Assembly (NCBI RefSeq): GCF_014705605.1
Contig: NZ_JACXIZ010000013.1
Coordinates: 62,001-126,000 of the forward strand
DNA: 64,000 bases
Source of the DNA: Paenibacillus sabuli
GTDB taxonomy: Bacteria; Bacillota; Bacilli; Paenibacillales; Paenibacillaceae
Direction of reading: 5' to 3'
Every line of letters starts with the position of its first letter. Position 1 is the stretch's first letter. Shown here in pieces: positions 26,211 through 35,507 of the stretch. Both the position numbers and the translations under genes were made by a program. A model generated the notes under the pieces. It was not told the DNA's origin, searched no databases, and saw nothing but the letters and a program-made list of their open reading frames with translations.

Positions 26211-26648
26211 TTATTTATTATTCAAGAAATCAAGTGCCGTTTTATTTTTGGGAGCAGTAAGTAAGATTTGCTTGGCATACTCGTTTGCTTCATCTTTCGT
26301 TACTAACTGGTCCGGAAGCAAAGAGTAAAACAAGATTAGCTCCTTAAGAGTAACATCCTCTGGTTCAAGCTCTATTGCTCTTTTAGCATGATAAAACCCT
26401 TTTGCATATGCACCGCTAATAAAACAAAGAGGATTACTCATAAGAGTCGATGCGATGCTATGCAAAGCACCAGTTTCATGTTTTTCAATCAAGTGACATA
26501 AAAAGTTGTAAACTGAGACGCTCTCCGAATCATATGCGATTTCTAGTAGGATTCCCTCCAGTTCAAACATACTAGTGCCTGTAACGAGTTGGCTCGCTTG
26601 TTCGAAATCACCTTGTAGAATATGTTTCTGTAATTGTGATTTTATCAT
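26211..26648 (-). CDS. Putative immunity protein (helical repeat)
   Basis: 145 residues, alpha-helical, with a TPR-like segment GFYHAKRAIELEPEDVTLKE and a C-terminal EANEYAKQILLTAPKNKTAL. The ATG overlaps the stop codon of the upstream gene (ATGA), so translation is coupled. A small acidic helical protein directly coupled behind a toxin-like domain is the usual arrangement for a polymorphic-toxin immunity gene. The family is not recognised by me, and a plain TPR-like protein is the alternative. Confidence 0.5.
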   Translation of the reverse strand: MIKSQLQKHILQGDFEQASQLVTGTSMFELEGILLEIAYDSESVSVYNFLCHLIEKHETGALHSIASTLMSNPLCFISGAYAKGFYHAKRAIELEPEDVTLKELILFYSLLPDQLVTKDEANEYAKQILLTAPKNKTALDFLNNK

Positions 26649-26995
26649 TTTGCTACCCATCCATCCGAAATTTTTATAGTACCGTTTGGTAACCTTGTAT
26701 AAGTTACAACTACAGTTTCATCCCCGACACGTAAAGTTTTCATAAATACACTCTTATACGCCCCCTCGCCCCCCTGCACCATAGTCCTCGACATTACTGT
26801 AGAAACTTGACTCCAGTCGCTAGGGTCACTAACTACTCTTCCCCACAAGTGATGTTCTTGGAGTATGTTGTTTCTACCAGCCGGAAACGTCCAACAATTG
26901 ACGGTCTTGCCTGTCCGAGAATTGACGAATATAATGTCCATAAACTCGGAAAAGGAAAAGGATGCCTCTTTTTTGTGAACTGTTGCGAGCAGCAC
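26645..26995 (-). CDS. Possible orphan polymorphic-toxin C-terminal domain
   Basis: 116 residues from a GTG start with weak ribosome site; a stop codon lies only 8 codons upstream, so there is no large N-terminal part. The body runs DIIFVNSRTGKTVNCWTF, LWGRVVSDPSDWSQVSTVM, a basic/aromatic stretch and VVVTYTRLPNGTIKISDGWV. This ending resembles small nuclease-like C-terminal domains of secreted polymorphic toxins. Without secretion or delivery domains it may be a displaced cassette tip left by recombination. Identification is by general resemblance only. Confidence 0.45.
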   Translation of the reverse strand: MLLATVHKKEASFSFSEFMDIIFVNSRTGKTVNCWTFPAGRNNILQEHHLWGRVVSDPSDWSQVSTVMSRTMVQGGEGAYKSVFMKTLRVGDETVVVTYTRLPNGTIKISDGWVAK

Positions 26996-27133
26996 ACAAG
27001 AGACATCCCCAAAAATCTAACCTGTGATCATTCTATCAGATTATGCACTTGTTGAAAAGGAGCCCGGATTGGGCGTTTTTTGTTAGGAGTACGGAAATTA
27101 TCCCTTGTCCCTGTTGTTCCGGGAAGCTCCGTG

Positions 27134-28629
27134 TCATAGGGAGCCGTAAGGCGTCGGCGAGCTTAGATGGCTCCCTAACTGTCCGTCGCTGTTGCTTCCC
27201 CAGCTCCATACACTGCCGTCCGATTTCAGAGCGAGCACATGGCTGTCGCCGCTGCTGATGGCTACGACGTCGTTCAAATAACTCGGACCGGATATTTTCT
27301 ATTCGTGGTACCGCCGTCGCCCAACTGGCCCAGGTCGTTTCTGCCCCAGCTCCATACGCTGCCGTCTTCTTTTAATGCAACCGTAAAATCATAACCCGCA
27401 CTGACCGTTTGCACTTGCGAAAAAGTCGTGGTTGAATTGGCAAATGTCTCGACGGCTGTCCATTGTCCGGTCAGCGTTCCGTCTCCAAGCTGCCCGTACT
27501 GGTTGGACCCCCAGCTCCACACCGATCCATCCGTCTTGACCGCGACGCTGTGTGTGACACCAGCAGAAATGCTTTCAACATTTATCAAATCATCGTAACC
27601 ATACTCAAGCACCGGCCTCGGATAATACTCGACATGTTCCCCTGGATCGCCAACGCCTAATTCTCCGTTCATGTTCATTCCCCAGCCCCAGACTGTCCCA
27701 TCTGCAAGCAGCGCCAATGTATGTACTCCGCTTATCGAGATATCTTGAACATGGTCATATAATGCGATTGTTACCGGATCGGATTGCACGGCAGTGGTGC
27801 TACCGCCTGGCCCAGCGCCAAGTATGCCAAAAAAGTTACTTCCCCAGCCCTGTACAGTACCATCTGCAAGCAAAGCAAACGTATTTACATAGCCGGCCTC
27901 CACTTTCACATATGGACTTCCGGTCTGTTTATCCAACGGCACGGTGCTCTCAACAGGGGAAGCGTAGCCGAGCTGCATGGATGTGTTCTTTCCCCACAAG
28001 CTCATTTGTTGCGGATTTCGCAACGCTCCGCTATGCGAAGCTCCTGCAAAAATCTGCATAACAGGCTGGCCCGGCATTGAAGCAGTGCTTAATGTGGCTG
28101 ACGTCAAAGTGCTCTTCGCTTCGACTGTCTCCAGAGCCGTACCGGACGACGGCGGAGCGGGCAATAACCACAACGGGTCGCTTTTTAAAGTTTTATTCAA
28201 TTGGGTGCTGAATTCCATTCCATAATCGGAACGCAATTTGCTGCCAGAGAGAGATTGCACGGCATCAACTGGGATAAACAACACGTAGCCTGTCCCTTTT
28301 TCCAATTGTTGCGTCGGTGAAAGGATCAGCTCGTTTTTGACTATCGTTACTTCCACAGGGACTTGATTATTCAGGTCTTCTTGCGAAAGAAGCGAAATGA
28401 AAGGTGCATAATTTCCTAATTTAATCGAAGAGTCAAACGTAATGATGATGTCGGTATCTCGAGGAACACTCGTCTCTCTCGGACTTGGATACGAAGCGAT
28501 CAAGCGCGGTCCTTTTACTGATGAAGCCCAGCCTTGCGACGTTACAGCATGGTCGCGTGCATAGGCAGGAAACGTGCCTGTTACCAATAGTAACCCCATT
28601 AAAAACAACCCAATTTTTCTCCAATGCAT
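27134..28629 (-). pseudogene. Secreted RCC1-repeat protein with SbsA-like Ig domain, frameshifted near the end
   Basis: Signal peptide (residues 1-24, [16 protein letters not shown]), an Ig-like SbsA/Big_5 domain around 38-140 ([20 protein letters not shown]), then RCC1 repeats with the tell-tale [15 protein letters not shown] and [15 protein letters not shown] strands. The first frame stops at 27274 after NRKYPVRVI. In another frame the next repeat continues at once: [20 protein letters not shown], then [15 protein letters not shown], stopping at 27134. A one- or two-base shift near 27288 therefore breaks the propeller. Likely a surface-associated protein, now probably inactive; a sequencing error is the alternative. 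Confidence 0.8.
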
Positions 28630-28820
28630 GCCATTACCCCTTATCTTCTTTAGTTTTACAAATTGGAGAGTTGTCCTCCCTAAGCCCGCCCCAATTCAAG
28701 AAGTGTTTCATTCCACCTTCTATTGATTTATTTTCCATATTTAAATGAACGGCGTATGAACACAAGATTACTTTTTATTACTCGCATACTGCGTGCGCGT
28801 TCCCGCCTGTTCTCACTACA

Positions 28821-28865
28821 AAAAGAACCTTCAAGTCCGCGCAATGCAAACTTGAAGGTTCTTTT
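28821..28865. terminator. Strong hairpin terminator of the MFS gene
   Basis: Perfect 16-base stem AAAAGAACCTTCAAGT/ACTTGAAGGTTCTTTT around a 13-base loop. On the minus strand it is followed by T residues. It lies 80 bases past the MFS stop and also insulates the RCC1 gene; both strands could use it. Confidence 0.85.
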
Positions 28866-28946
28866 GTAACACTAGCTCGCTGCCATCCGTTATCCCCGCA
28901 TCAGCCGAGCCGGGGCCGCAGCACCGCTCTTTATAAACAGCTCTAT

Positions 28947-30182
28947 CTATTCTCGGAACGAAATGGACTCGGCCTTTAAAGACGGACTCGCCGTATCGCC
29001 TTGAGCCACGACAGGCCTCAGATTGGTCCAGACCGCGAGCCCGCCGGCCAGCAGCAACAGGCCCGTGGTGACAAAAATCCAGCCGATGCTAAGGAAATAG
29101 CCAAGCGCGCCGCCGATCAGCGGTCCGATCATCGCGCCGAGCTGATTGGCGCTCGTCGTCAGGCCGAAGGAGCGCCCCCGGAAGGCCTCGTCCGTGTGCT
29201 GCACGACCAAGGTGTTAATATTCGGCACGATGCCGGCCATGAACAAGCCGAATACGAACTGCACCACCGTAAACAGCCAGAGCTCCTGCACGAAAAACTG
29301 CAGGCTGACGGTCGCGCCCGCCGCCGCGAAGCAGGCCGCCAGAATCGGCATGTATCCGCGCCGCGCCCCGATCCGCCCCCAGGTCGGGGAGGCGATGATG
29401 CCGGCGACGCCGATCAGCGCGAAGACGAAGCCGGAGGAGAGCACCGCGCCCTTCACGTCGCCTTGCAGGTGGGCGATGTGCAGCGTCAGCAGCGGCTGGA
29501 TCATGTTGATCGCCAGCTGGAATAGGAGCAGAAGCAGAAGCAGACGCGTCAGCGCGCCGCTCTGCAGCACGACGCGCACATCCTCGATGATGCGGCTGCG
29601 CTTGGCGGGCGAGCGCTGTACCCCTTCCTTGACCCACCCGATGACGGCGAGCGTCGCGATCAAGATGCAGGCCGCCGCAATGATGAACGAGAGTCGCTGA
29701 CCGAAGGCATTGGCCAGCAGCCCCCCGAACAGCGGTCCCATGATGCCGCCGGTCATCGTGCCGGCCTGCATCATGCCGAGGCTCCAACCGATCTGCTCCT
29801 TCGGCGCGATGGAGGCGACGATCGCCATCGACGCCGGCACGAAGCCGCCGACCAGACCGTGCAGCATGCGCACCCCGATCAGCTCCCACGGATTGTGCAC
29901 AAAGGCAATCAGGCCGTAGATGATCGCCAGGCTAAGACCGGCGCGAATGACCATCTTGCGCTTGCCGTACTTATCGGCCAGCGAGCCCCAGAGCGGCGCC
30001 ATCAGCGCGCCGACCAAAAAAGCGGAGGCATGCACCGCGCCCGCCCACAGGTTGACCGCATCGTCTCCGACCCCCAGCTCCAGCAAAAAAAGCGGCAAGA
30101 AAGGCACCGCCATCGTATAGCTCGCGCTGCACAGCAGCACGCCGGCCCATAAGATCCACATCGTTCGTTTCCACTGCTCCAA
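28947..30182 (-). CDS. MFS transporter, drug-efflux type (DHA1-like)
   Basis: 411 residues, 12 predicted membrane helices. Motif A between helices 2 and 3 is GSLADKYGKRKMV, and a second GRIGARRGYMP copy occurs in the C-terminal half; motif C-like MGPLFGGLLANAFG is in helix 5. This is the layout of proton-driven multidrug exporters of the TetA/NorA class. The start at 30182 is a TTG with poor ribosome site; an in-frame ATG at 30161 (MWILWAG) is the alternative. A look-alike start, ATGGAGCAATGG with a proper GGGAG, lies about 240 bases upstream and out of frame. Substrate unknown. Confidence 0.85.
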   Translation of the reverse strand: MEQWKRTMWILWAGVLLCSASYTMAVPFLPLFLLELGVGDDAVNLWAGAVHASAFLVGALMAPLWGSLADKYGKRKMVIRAGLSLAIIYGLIAFVHNPWELIGVRMLHGLVGGFVPASMAIVASIAPKEQIGWSLGMMQAGTMTGGIMGPLFGGLLANAFGQRLSFIIAAACILIATLAVIGWVKEGVQRSPAKRSRIIEDVRVVLQSGALTRLLLLLLLFQLAINMIQPLLTLHIAHLQGDVKGAVLSSGFVFALIGVAGIIASPTWGRIGARRGYMPILAACFAAAGATVSLQFFVQELWLFTVVQFVFGLFMAGIVPNINTLVVQHTDEAFRGRSFGLTTSANQLGAMIGPLIGGALGYFLSIGWIFVTTGLLLLAGGLAVWTNLRPVVAQGDTASPSLKAESISFRE

Positions 30183-30544
30183 ATGTTCTCACATCCATTG
30201 GATTGAATTTGGCGTTGCACGGTCAGATGACATAGCAAGGCGAAACCGCTACTGTCGTCCTCTGGCGGCGACGGATGCATGCTCCCGTCTTCTCTCGTCG
30301 CCTTGCGACCGCCGCTACCCGTAACGCTGGCGCCGCAGCCTGCAACCGTATTCAATCCAGTGGAAATCTCGCGAATTCCGTTTCTTCGGCCAGTATAAAT
30401 CGCCTGAGCCCGATTCCCCGTCATCCTTGGCCATTGCTCCACATCTCCCTTCCTTTATCCTCTAGTATAGCACGAACTTCAAACCCGTTCAGGAGTGGGG
30501 TATACTAGAATGCAAATGAAGCGGATAGCAGGAGGCACGATAGA
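30183..30544. other. Divergent promoter region and MFS leader
   Basis: About 360 bases without a gene between divergent genes. The plus-strand promoter for the AHSA1-like gene may be TTCAAA-17-TATACT ending near 30512. The long MFS-side leader contains GC-rich inverted repeats and a decoy start; nothing else is seen. Confidence 0.45.
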
Positions 30545-31153
30545 ATGGACATCATTGGAAATGAATTTCGTACCGCGGTCAAGCGGGAGACAGGCAAATC
30601 ATGGGCAGAATGGACCGCCCTCCTCGATGCCGATTGCGCCCCGGACGGCGGATACGACGAAGCAGCGGCCTATCTGGCCGAAGTCCACGGCCTGGATGAC
30701 AGGTGGGTCACGATCCTCGCCGGCACCAACGAGCATCGCCAAGGACGCAAGCCGGTCGGGCTGACCGCCGCGGTCGGCTACCAGATCGGCGTCCGGCGCA
30801 CGGTGCGCCGCCCCAAGCTCGAGGTGTGGGACACGCTCGTCTCCCCCTCCGGCCTGCGCCTCTGGCTCGGCGAGATGAGCGAGCTGCAGCTGCAGGCCGG
30901 CGCTCGCTTCGTGACCAAGGAAGGCAACGTCGGCACCCTGCGCATCGTCAAGCCCCCGGACAAGCTCCGCATGGCTTGGCAGATGCCCGGCTGGGACAAG
31001 CCCTCGACGCTGCAACTGCAGCTGCTTGCCTCCGGCGAAGCACGCACGACGGTCAGCTACCATCAGGAGAAACTGACGGATCTCTACATGCGCGAGACGA
31101 TGCGACGCCGCTGGGAGACCGCCCTGGACGAGCTGCAGGCCCTGTGCGACTAA
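30545..31153 (+). CDS. SRPBCC/AHSA1-like protein
   Basis: 202 residues. N-terminal helical segment resembling DUF4287-type starts (TGKSWAEWTALLDADCAP) and a C-terminal START/AHSA1-like fold: TVRRPKLEVWDTLVSPSGLR, LWLGEMSELQLQAGARF, then TLQLQLLASGEARTTVSYHQ and LRRRWETALDELQAL-like end. AHSA1-like proteins bind hydrophobic ligands or act as stress chaperone cofactors; the ligand is unknown. GCAGGAGG lies about 8 bases before the ATG. Single gene, divergent from the MFS exporter. Confidence 0.8.
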   Translation: MDIIGNEFRTAVKRETGKSWAEWTALLDADCAPDGGYDEAAAYLAEVHGLDDRWVTILAGTNEHRQGRKPVGLTAAVGYQIGVRRTVRRPKLEVWDTLVSPSGLRLWLGEMSELQLQAGARFVTKEGNVGTLRIVKPPDKLRMAWQMPGWDKPSTLQLQLLASGEARTTVSYHQEKLTDLYMRETMRRRWETALDELQALCD

Positions 31154-31373
31154 TTTTCGCCAAGCATACCTGCACGGCCAGTTCGTCAGGCACAGAGGCC
31201 AGTTCCTCCAGGCGCATCAGCGCCTTCAGTCCGCCATACGGCTGCACGTGGACTGGACGCGCGCCGCTCTGCCCGCTCGAACCTGCGCAGCGGCTGAGCT
31301 GGTGCAACCTTCCATGTCGGGCGCGCGTCCATAAGCGTGTAAGCCACAATCCAACAGGGAGGGGTTCTACACT

Positions 31374-33785
31374 ATGAAACGATGGGCAAGCCTGGTGCTC
31401 GCCGCGGCGATTGTGCTCACACCCGCGAGCGCCGGACAGCGGGTGGATGCGGCGATCGGCCAACAGGCTGACGTCCGAATCGTGCTGCGCGGCGACACGC
31501 TCGCCACCGACACACCGGTCAGACTCGAAGGGGGGACCGCGCTCGTCCCGCTGCGCCAAATCGCGGAGGCGCTCGGCGCTCGGGTGGAATGGCAAGGCCG
31601 CGAAGACCACGGCAGCGTCCGCATCCGCGCCGGCGCGCGCGAGGCGCTACTGACGATCGGCACTCGCACAATGACGGCCAACGGACTGGAGCTGGCCTTG
31701 CCGACGGCGCCGCGGCTGGAGGGCGACACGACGCTCGTGCCGCTGCGCGCGATCTCCGAAGCGCTCGGCGCCGTCGTCGCATGGGACGGCCGGACTCGCG
31801 CCGTCTACATCGACGATCCGGCCGAGCTGCCTGTGATCGGCTCGCACGACAGACTCCAGGAGCTGCTCGCCGCAGCCGGCGGCGAGCGTCCGGAACTGGC
31901 CCAGAGCGCCGACGAAGCGACGGCCGCGCCTGCTGCAGAGAGCGAGAGCGCGTCAGGCCTGGCCGCCGGAGCCGACCGTCACGCCGAGACCAATGTACAG
32001 GTCGAAGGCGTCGACGAAGCCGACACGGCCAAAACCGACGGCCGTTACATCTACCAGATCAGCGGGCAACGCGTGCTGATCAGCGACATCTCCGATCCGC
32101 AAACGCCAAGCCTGGCTGCGGCCATCGACTATCCTGTGGAGGACGCGTTCCAGCCGCTGGAGCTGTACGTGCGCGAGGGCCAGCTCGTAGTCATCGGCCA
32201 GAGCAGCCTGCCGATGGCGTGGCCGCAGCAGCGTCCGGATGACGCCGAGGATACGGCGGTCCCCGCCCCTTCCGCCGCGGCGCCGGTCGACGAGCCGGAG
32301 CGCGCTGCGACGGATGCGCGCATCGGCATCCTGCCGATGCCGATGCACAGCGCCGTGCGGGCCATGCATTACACGCTCGACGCTCAGGGCGAACCCGCGC
32401 TCGCGCGAACGGTCGAGCTCGAGGGCGGCTACGTCTCTTCGCGCATGATCGGCAGCGCGCTCTACCTCGTCGCCAGCAAGTATGATTACGCCTACCCGCT
32501 GCTGCGCGGCGGCGCGGACAACCCGGAGACGGGACGGGTTGCCTACGCCGACAGCGCGGCGGACGAGGCGCAGCATGCGCTCGGACTCGATGCGATCCGC
32601 TATTTTCCCGAACCGACGGGCGGCGGCATGCTGACGATCGGCGCGCTCGACCTCGATCGTCCGCAGCAGCAGATGGAGGTATCCGCCTATCTCGGCGCCG
32701 GTCAGACCATCTATGCCTCGTCCCGCCATCTGTATGTCGCGATCCCCGGCTACGACGGTCAGGACGGAAGCTATACCCGCGTGCACAAGTTCCGGCTCGA
32801 TCAGGGACGCGTCGTGTACATCGGCGAAGGACGCGTGAAGGGCACGCCGCTCAATCAGTTCGCCATGGATGAGCACCAGGGCTACTTCCGCATCGCGACC
32901 ACCTCCGGCACCGGTTGGGGCGGCGAGGATGCGGCCAACAATCTGTACGTGCTCGACGAGCGGCTCCAGACGATCGGCGCGCTCGAGGGGCTGGCCCCCG
33001 GCGAACGCATCTATTCCGTCCGCTTCATGGGCGGGCGCGCCTACATGGTCACCTTCCGCAACGTCGATCCGCTGTTCGCAATCGATCTGCGCGACCCGGC
33101 ACAGCCGGCGGTGCTCGGCCAGCTCAAGATTCCGGGCTACAGCGACTACCTGCATCCGTACGACGAGCACCATCTCATCGGCTTCGGCAAGGAGACCGTG
33201 ACGGTGCCGGTCAAGGGCGCCGGTCCGGACGACGTCGTCGCCTATGCCCAAGGGCTGAAGCTGGCGCTGTTCGACGTGACCGACGTCAACGCGCCGAAGG
33301 AGAAATTCAAGACCGTGATCGGCGACCGCGGCACCGATTCGGAGCTGCTCCGCAATCACAAGGCGCTGCTCTTCGACAAGGCGCGCGGCCTGCTGGCCTT
33401 CCCCGTGCAAGTGATGGAGACGCCCGAGGGGCGCGAAGCGCAAGAAGGCATGCCCGCTTACGGCGAGTTCGCTTATCAAGGCGCTTATGTATACGCGATC
33501 GACGAGAAGGCGGGCTTCCGGCTGCGGGGCCGCATCACCCATCTGGACGAGGACGAGCTGAAGCAGAGCGCCACATACGGCGCCGATTACCGCGCCTATG
33601 TCCAGCGCATCCTGTATGCCGGCGACACCCTCTACACCCTCTCGGAGCGGATGCTGCGCGGGTCCGCAATCGATACGCTGGAGACACAGGGCGAGCTGCT
33701 GTATCCCGGCTCCGAGCAGGCGGGCGGCGGTCAGCCTGCTCGGCCAAGCCTCCCGGTGCCGCTGGCGGTGCCAGAGGCATCCTGA
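31374..33785 (+). CDS. Secreted beta-propeller protein with copper-amine-oxidase-like stalk domain
   Basis: 803 residues. Signal peptide (KRWASLVLAAAIVLTPASA). Residues about 30-140 form a copper amine oxidase N-terminal-like (stalk) domain with two VPLRQIAEALGA / VPLRAISEALGA repeats. A low-complexity linker follows. From about 205 the protein is the C-terminal secreted beta-propeller family (hallmark NVQVEGVDEADTAKTDG, later RVHKFRLDQGRVVYIGEG). No enzymatic activity is established for the family; it is expected at the cell surface. GGAGGGG precedes the ATG and a strong terminator follows, so it is a single-gene unit. Confidence 0.88.
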   Translation: MKRWASLVLAAAIVLTPASAGQRVDAAIGQQADVRIVLRGDTLATDTPVRLEGGTALVPLRQIAEALGARVEWQGREDHGSVRIRAGAREALLTIGTRTMTANGLELALPTAPRLEGDTTLVPLRAISEALGAVVAWDGRTRAVYIDDPAELPVIGSHDRLQELLAAAGGERPELAQSADEATAAPAAESESASGLAAGADRHAETNVQVEGVDEADTAKTDGRYIYQISGQRVLISDISDPQTPSLAAAIDYPVEDAFQPLELYVREGQLVVIGQSSLPMAWPQQRPDDAEDTAVPAPSAAAPVDEPERAATDARIGILPMPMHSAVRAMHYTLDAQGEPALARTVELEGGYVSSRMIGSALYLVASKYDYAYPLLRGGADNPETGRVAYADSAADEAQHALGLDAIRYFPEPTGGGMLTIGALDLDRPQQQMEVSAYLGAGQTIYASSRHLYVAIPGYDGQDGSYTRVHKFRLDQGRVVYIGEGRVKGTPLNQFAMDEHQGYFRIATTSGTGWGGEDAANNLYVLDERLQTIGALEGLAPGERIYSVRFMGGRAYMVTFRNVDPLFAIDLRDPAQPAVLGQLKIPGYSDYLHPYDEHHLIGFGKETVTVPVKGAGPDDVVAYAQGLKLALFDVTDVNAPKEKFKTVIGDRGTDSELLRNHKALLFDKARGLLAFPVQVMETPEGREAQEGMPAYGEFAYQGAYVYAIDEKAGFRLRGRITHLDEDELKQSATYGADYRAYVQRILYAGDTLYTLSERMLRGSAIDTLETQGELLYPGSEQAGGGQPARPSLPVPLAVPEAS

Positions 33786-33820
33786 GCCGAGCGTCACCGC
33801 ATCCCCGAGCCTTGCACTGT

Positions 33821-33856
33821 CAGAGCGGCGAAGACATACGCCGCTCTGTTTTTTTT
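33821..33856 (+). terminator. Rho-independent terminator
   Basis: Stem CAGAGCGGCG/CGCCGCTCTG with an 8-base loop followed by eight or nine T residues, 36 bases after the beta-propeller gene stop. Confidence 0.92.
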
Positions 33857-34013
33857 CGCCCCCATCCGGCCGCGCGGTTCCCCATGGTCCGCTCTCGCAC
33901 CGTCTCCTCCCCTGCTTCCTTTCCTTGTTCCCTTTCCCGGCCGTATAGTTCCCTGCCAAATGAAGGATACTAGGCGATATCAAAAACAATGCCAATGAAA
34001 GGAAGCCGCCTTT

Positions 34014-35507
34014 ATGGTCACTTCTCCTTCAGACTCCGAGCGCCTGGCACCGGACTGGCCGACTGTGCGCACCCAACTGGAGCAGCTTTTTGCCGGATGC
34101 GACGATATCGAAATGACCACGTTCCGGTTCGCGCCGGACGGTCCGGAAGAAGCCCTGCTGCTCTCCTGCCCGCCGCTGACGCAAGGTCTGGATCACAATC
34201 TGATGCGCACTGCCATCGACAGCCTGCTGCCCCAAGCGGAGGCCCGCGCGCCCGGCGAGCGGCGCCCGGCGCTCATCGCTTTTTTTGACGCCCGCGGACC
34301 GGCGCAGCGACAATACGACCTGCTGGAGACGCTCCCGGCCATCGCCGATGCCGTACTGGCCGGGCGTACGGTGCTGCTGCTCCAAGGATGGCCCAGGGCG
34401 GCGGGCTTCGAATCGCGCCACATCGCGCATCGGCAGATCGAGGAGCCCGCGACGGAAGCAATTATCAATGGTCCCCGCGAAGGCATGGTCGAGGATCTCG
34501 ATCAGAATATCGCCCTTCTGCGGGCCCGATTGAAGACGCCTCGCTTCAAGCTCGAATTCCATACGGTCGGCGAGCTGACCAAGGCACGCACGCTGATCGG
34601 ATACGTAGCCGGCAGCGTCGACGAGCCGGCGCTGGCCGAGCTGAAGCGGCGGCTGAAGCGGGCGGACAAGATCGAGTTGCTCGATACGACCGCGCTCCGT
34701 GAGCTGATCGAGGACAACCTGTATTCACCGTTTCCCCAATACCGGGTCACCGAGCGGCCGGACGTGGCGGTCAGCGCCGTAATGGAGGGCAAGATCATCG
34801 TCATGGCCGAGGGGACCGGGACGATTCTGATTTGTCCGACTTTGTTTACCGATCTGTTCCAATCGGCGGAGGATTACTACCAGCGCACCGTCATTGCCAC
34901 GCTCGTCCGTTTTTTGCGAATCGGTGCATTTTTCATCGCTTTGACGCTGCCCGCGCTGTATATTGCGCTCTCCGATTTCCATCCGGAGCTGATTCCGACC
35001 AATCTGCTGCTGACGGTGTTGGACTCGCGGGAGGGCATTCCCTTTCCGGCCTTGCTGGAGGCGCTGATGATGCAATTTTTTTTCGAGCTGCTGCGCGAGG
35101 CGGGCATCCGCCTGCCGCGGCCGATCGGGGCAGCGGTCAGCATCGTCGGCGCGCTGATCATCGGAGAGGCTTCGATTCGCGCCGGCGTCGCCTCGCCGAT
35201 CATGACCGTCGTCATTGCTCTGACCGGCATCGCCTCCTTCTCGATCCCGCAGTATGAGCTGGCGACGGCGCTGCGCATACTCGTATTCCCGATGATGCTC
35301 CTGGCGTATGCGCTCGGCGGCTACGGTCTGATGATCGGCTACATCTTCATGTTCCTTCATCTGACGACGCTGCGCGTCCTCGGACGGCCCTACCTGTCTC
35401 CGCTCGCCCCGCTGCATCCGCGCCTGCTGCTCGACGTGCTGCTGCGCGCGCCGCTGCGCCTGCGCCTGCGCGCTGCGCGACGTCAGCGCGGCGGAGTCCG
35501 GCCATGA
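34014..35507 (+). CDS. Spore germination protein, GerA (A-subunit) family
   Basis: 497 residues, A subunit of a nutrient germinant receptor in the spore inner membrane. Large N-terminal cytoplasmic domain (IAHRQIEEPATEAIINGPRE and NIALLRARLKT are family-typical), then PQYRVTERPDV and ending in about five membrane helices (residues 300-470). AAAGGAAG stands 9 bases before the ATG. It overlaps the C-subunit gene by 4 bases (ATGA). The receptor senses amino acids or sugars and triggers ion release; the specific nutrient cannot be told. First gene of the four-gene ger operon. Confidence 0.95.
   Translation: MVTSPSDSERLAPDWPTVRTQLEQLFAGCDDIEMTTFRFAPDGPEEALLLSCPPLTQGLDHNLMRTAIDSLLPQAEARAPGERRPALIAFFDARGPAQRQYDLLETLPAIADAVLAGRTVLLLQGWPRAAGFESRHIAHRQIEEPATEAIINGPREGMVEDLDQNIALLRARLKTPRFKLEFHTVGELTKARTLIGYVAGSVDEPALAELKRRLKRADKIELLDTTALRELIEDNLYSPFPQYRVTERPDVAVSAVMEGKIIVMAEGTGTILICPTLFTDLFQSAEDYYQRTVIATLVRFLRIGAFFIALTLPALYIALSDFHPELIPTNLLLTVLDSREGIPFPALLEALMMQFFFELLREAGIRLPRPIGAAVSIVGALIIGEASIRAGVASPIMTVVIALTGIASFSIPQYELATALRILVFPMMLLAYALGGYGLMIGYIFMFLHLTTLRVLGRPYLSPLAPLHPRLLLDVLLRAPLRLRLRAARRQRGGVRP

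Noticed and set aside
31154-31310. Minus-strand stretch reading QPYGGLKALMRLEELASVPD
   Set aside because: Looks protein-like, but is short and has no start, no ribosome site and no recognisable family; could be a chance frame.
31953-33995. 680-codon minus-strand frame opposite the beta-propeller gene
   Set aside because: Antisense shadow with no start site or recognisable fold.
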